Source of the DNA: CAUZRD01 sp963582255
GTDB lineage: Bacteria; Pseudomonadota; Alphaproteobacteria; Rhizobiales; TMED25
Direction of reading: 5' to 3'
Length of the DNA: 6,510 nucleotides
NCBI GenBank assembly: GCA_963582255.1
Contig: CAUZRD010000124.1
Coordinates: 1-6,510 of the forward strand
Part shown: piece by piece, positions 5,835-6,510 of the stretch
Numbering within the stretch: the stretch's first letter is position 1
Layout: the number at the start of each line of letters is the position of its first letter
Translations under genes and position numbers: made by a program
The notes under the pieces: model-generated
What the model was told of the DNA's origin: nothing
Seen by the model: only the letters and a program-made list of their open reading frames with translations
The model's database searches: none

Positions 5835-5840
5835 GGAGGA
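5835..5840 (+). promoter_or_regulatory. Strong Shine-Dalgarno upstream of a 30-codon ORF
   Basis: GGAGGA at 5835-5840 lies just before ATG 5844 (four bases between GGAGG and the ATG, slightly short). It is one of the strongest Shine-Dalgarno sequences in the window, yet the recognisable nadE start is 100 bases further on. This points to translation of the small ORF. Confidence 0.5.
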
Positions 5841-5843
5841 CGT

Positions 5844-5936
5844 ATGCAAGAAATCCGCCGACTTGGTGTTGCCGCACGGGATGAAATTATCCTAAACGGC
5901 TCTATCGACTTGCCGAGTCAGGCCAGTCCAACATAG
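5844..5936 (+). CDS. Small ORF of unknown function between aroG and nadE (30 residues)
   Basis: I do not recognise this product. It starts MQEIRRLGVAARDEI and ends LPSQASPT before TAG 5934-5936. It has a good GGAGGA ribosome-binding site and stops 10 bases before the nadE ATG, which itself lacks a clear Shine-Dalgarno. Three readings are possible. It may be a leader ORF that feeds ribosomes to nadE by coupling. It may be a relic of a deleted gene, as with the gabD remnant before rpiA. Or it may be a real small protein. The start MQEIRRLG faintly resembles N-termini of GNAT acetyltransferases, but this is far too little to assign a family. It has no membrane segment or signal peptide. Confidence 0.35.
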   Translation: MQEIRRLGVAARDEIILNGSIDLPSQASPT

Positions 5937-5946
5937 TGTTCACGCG

Positions 5947-6510
5947 ATGTCATCACCATCTGAAATTTCTGATCATATTACGATCGCCCTTGCCCAGTTA
6001 AATCCTGTGATGGGAGATATTGCAGGTAATGCTGAAAAAGCACGCTCAGCACGCGCTGTGGCCGCAGCGGTTGGTGCCGACCTTGTGGTTTTTTCTGAGC
6101 TCTATCTTTCTGGATATCCACCGGAAGATTTGGTGCTCAAGTCAGCATTTCTGCAAGAGGTGAGAGAGGTGGTTGAAAAGCTGGCGGCTGATACTGGTGA
6201 TGGCGGTCCGGCGTTGCTCATTGGCTTGCCGTGGATGGAGGACAACAAGCCTCATAATACCGTTGTTCTTCTTGACGGAGGTCATATTACCGCTATCAGG
6301 CATAAGGTGCATCTTCCCAACTACGGCGTATTTGATGAGCTTCGCGTATTCACACCGGGCCAGATGCCTGGGCCAATTAATTTTCGCGGACTAAGGCTTG
6401 GCGTTCCGATATGCGAGGATATCTGGTTCGAGGATGTGACAGAATGCTTGGTTGAAACAGGAGCTGAGATACTTGTCGTTCCTAACGGTTCACCCTTCGA
6501 CAAGGACAAG
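5947..6510 (+). CDS. nadE: Glutamine-dependent NAD+ synthetase, N-terminal part (runs off the right edge)
   Basis: The reading frame from ATG 5947 is open for 188 codons to the window edge, so the gene is partial only because the window ends. These residues form the nitrilase-like glutaminase domain that releases ammonia from glutamine for amidation of nicotinic acid adenine dinucleotide to NAD+. It begins ITIALAQLNPVMGDIAGN (11-28). The catalytic triad is visible: E51 in FSELYLSGYPPEDL, K120 in RHKVHLPNYGVFDE, and nucleophile C156 in GVPICEDIW. The typical NadE signature GYPPEDL, rather than generic nitrilase sequence, supports the assignment. The ATP-dependent synthetase domain, which would bring the total to about 550 residues, should lie beyond 6510. 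The start has no good ribosome-binding site; no better in-frame start lies upstream, since coupling to the 30-codon ORF ending at 5936 is possible. Some other nitrilase-family amidase is unlikely. Confidence 0.93.
   Translation, partial: MSSPSEISDHITIALAQLNPVMGDIAGNAEKARSARAVAAAVGADLVVFSELYLSGYPPEDLVLKSAFLQEVREVVEKLAADTGDGGPALLIGLPWMEDNKPHNTVVLLDGGHITAIRHKVHLPNYGVFDELRVFTPGQMPGPINFRGLRLGVPICEDIWFEDVTECLVETGAEILVVPNGSPFDKDK

Noticed and set aside
6173..6394. 73-codon plus-strand ORF in the right end
   Set aside because: It is out of frame inside the nadE glutaminase domain, whose catalytic residues are intact in the other frame.
1..6510. Mobile elements, CRISPR arrays, toxin-antitoxin or defence systems
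   Set aside because: No transposase, integrase, terminal inverted repeats, regularly spaced repeats or two-gene toxin-like cassettes are visible. The window is core metabolism.

Overview
The window looks like a piece of a chromosomal housekeeping region from an alphaproteobacterium of moderate GC content. The support is a class II (plant/mycobacterial-type) DAHP synthase, a glutathione reductase with the CVVRGC active-site variant I associate with alphaproteobacterial Gor proteins, and the neighbourhood gph / rpiA / gor / aroG / nadE, which I recall (not checked here) as common in Rhizobiales-like genomes. No phage, transposon, CRISPR or defence genes are visible.

Layout from left to right. 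Positions 1-179 hold no gene but contain a stem-forming repeat. A complete tRNA-Val(CAC), with encoded CCA, lies on the minus strand (180-254). A small predicted lipoprotein with a BamE/SmpA-like C-terminal half lies on the plus strand (374-811) and converges on gph (phosphoglycolate phosphatase, minus strand, 863-1543). An AT-rich gap follows (1544-1885). Then comes a very short remnant that I read as the first 16 or so and last 24 or so codons of a gabD-type succinate-semialdehyde dehydrogenase gene joined together (1886-2005). Its final TAA abuts the GTG start of rpiA (2006-2707). gor (2748-4142) follows 40 bases later. After a 278-base gap come aroG (4430-5815), a 30-codon ORF with a good ribosome-binding site (5844-5936), and the first 188 codons of a glutamine-dependent NAD+ synthetase gene, which runs off the right edge (5947-6510).

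The recognisable enzymes are core metabolism. RpiA supplies ribose-5-phosphate in the pentose phosphate pathway, whose oxidative branch also yields the NADPH that Gor uses to reduce glutathione disulfide. AroG commits erythrose-4-phosphate and PEP to aromatic amino acid synthesis. NadE completes NAD+ synthesis. Gph detoxifies 2-phosphoglycolate.

I found no convincing new biological system. The most interesting observation is the gabD relic: a nearly complete internal deletion that keeps both gene ends and leaves the old start signal as a short leader ORF in front of rpiA, which itself lacks a good Shine-Dalgarno. A similar arrangement, a short well-initiated ORF before a gene with a poor ribosome-binding site, occurs in front of nadE.
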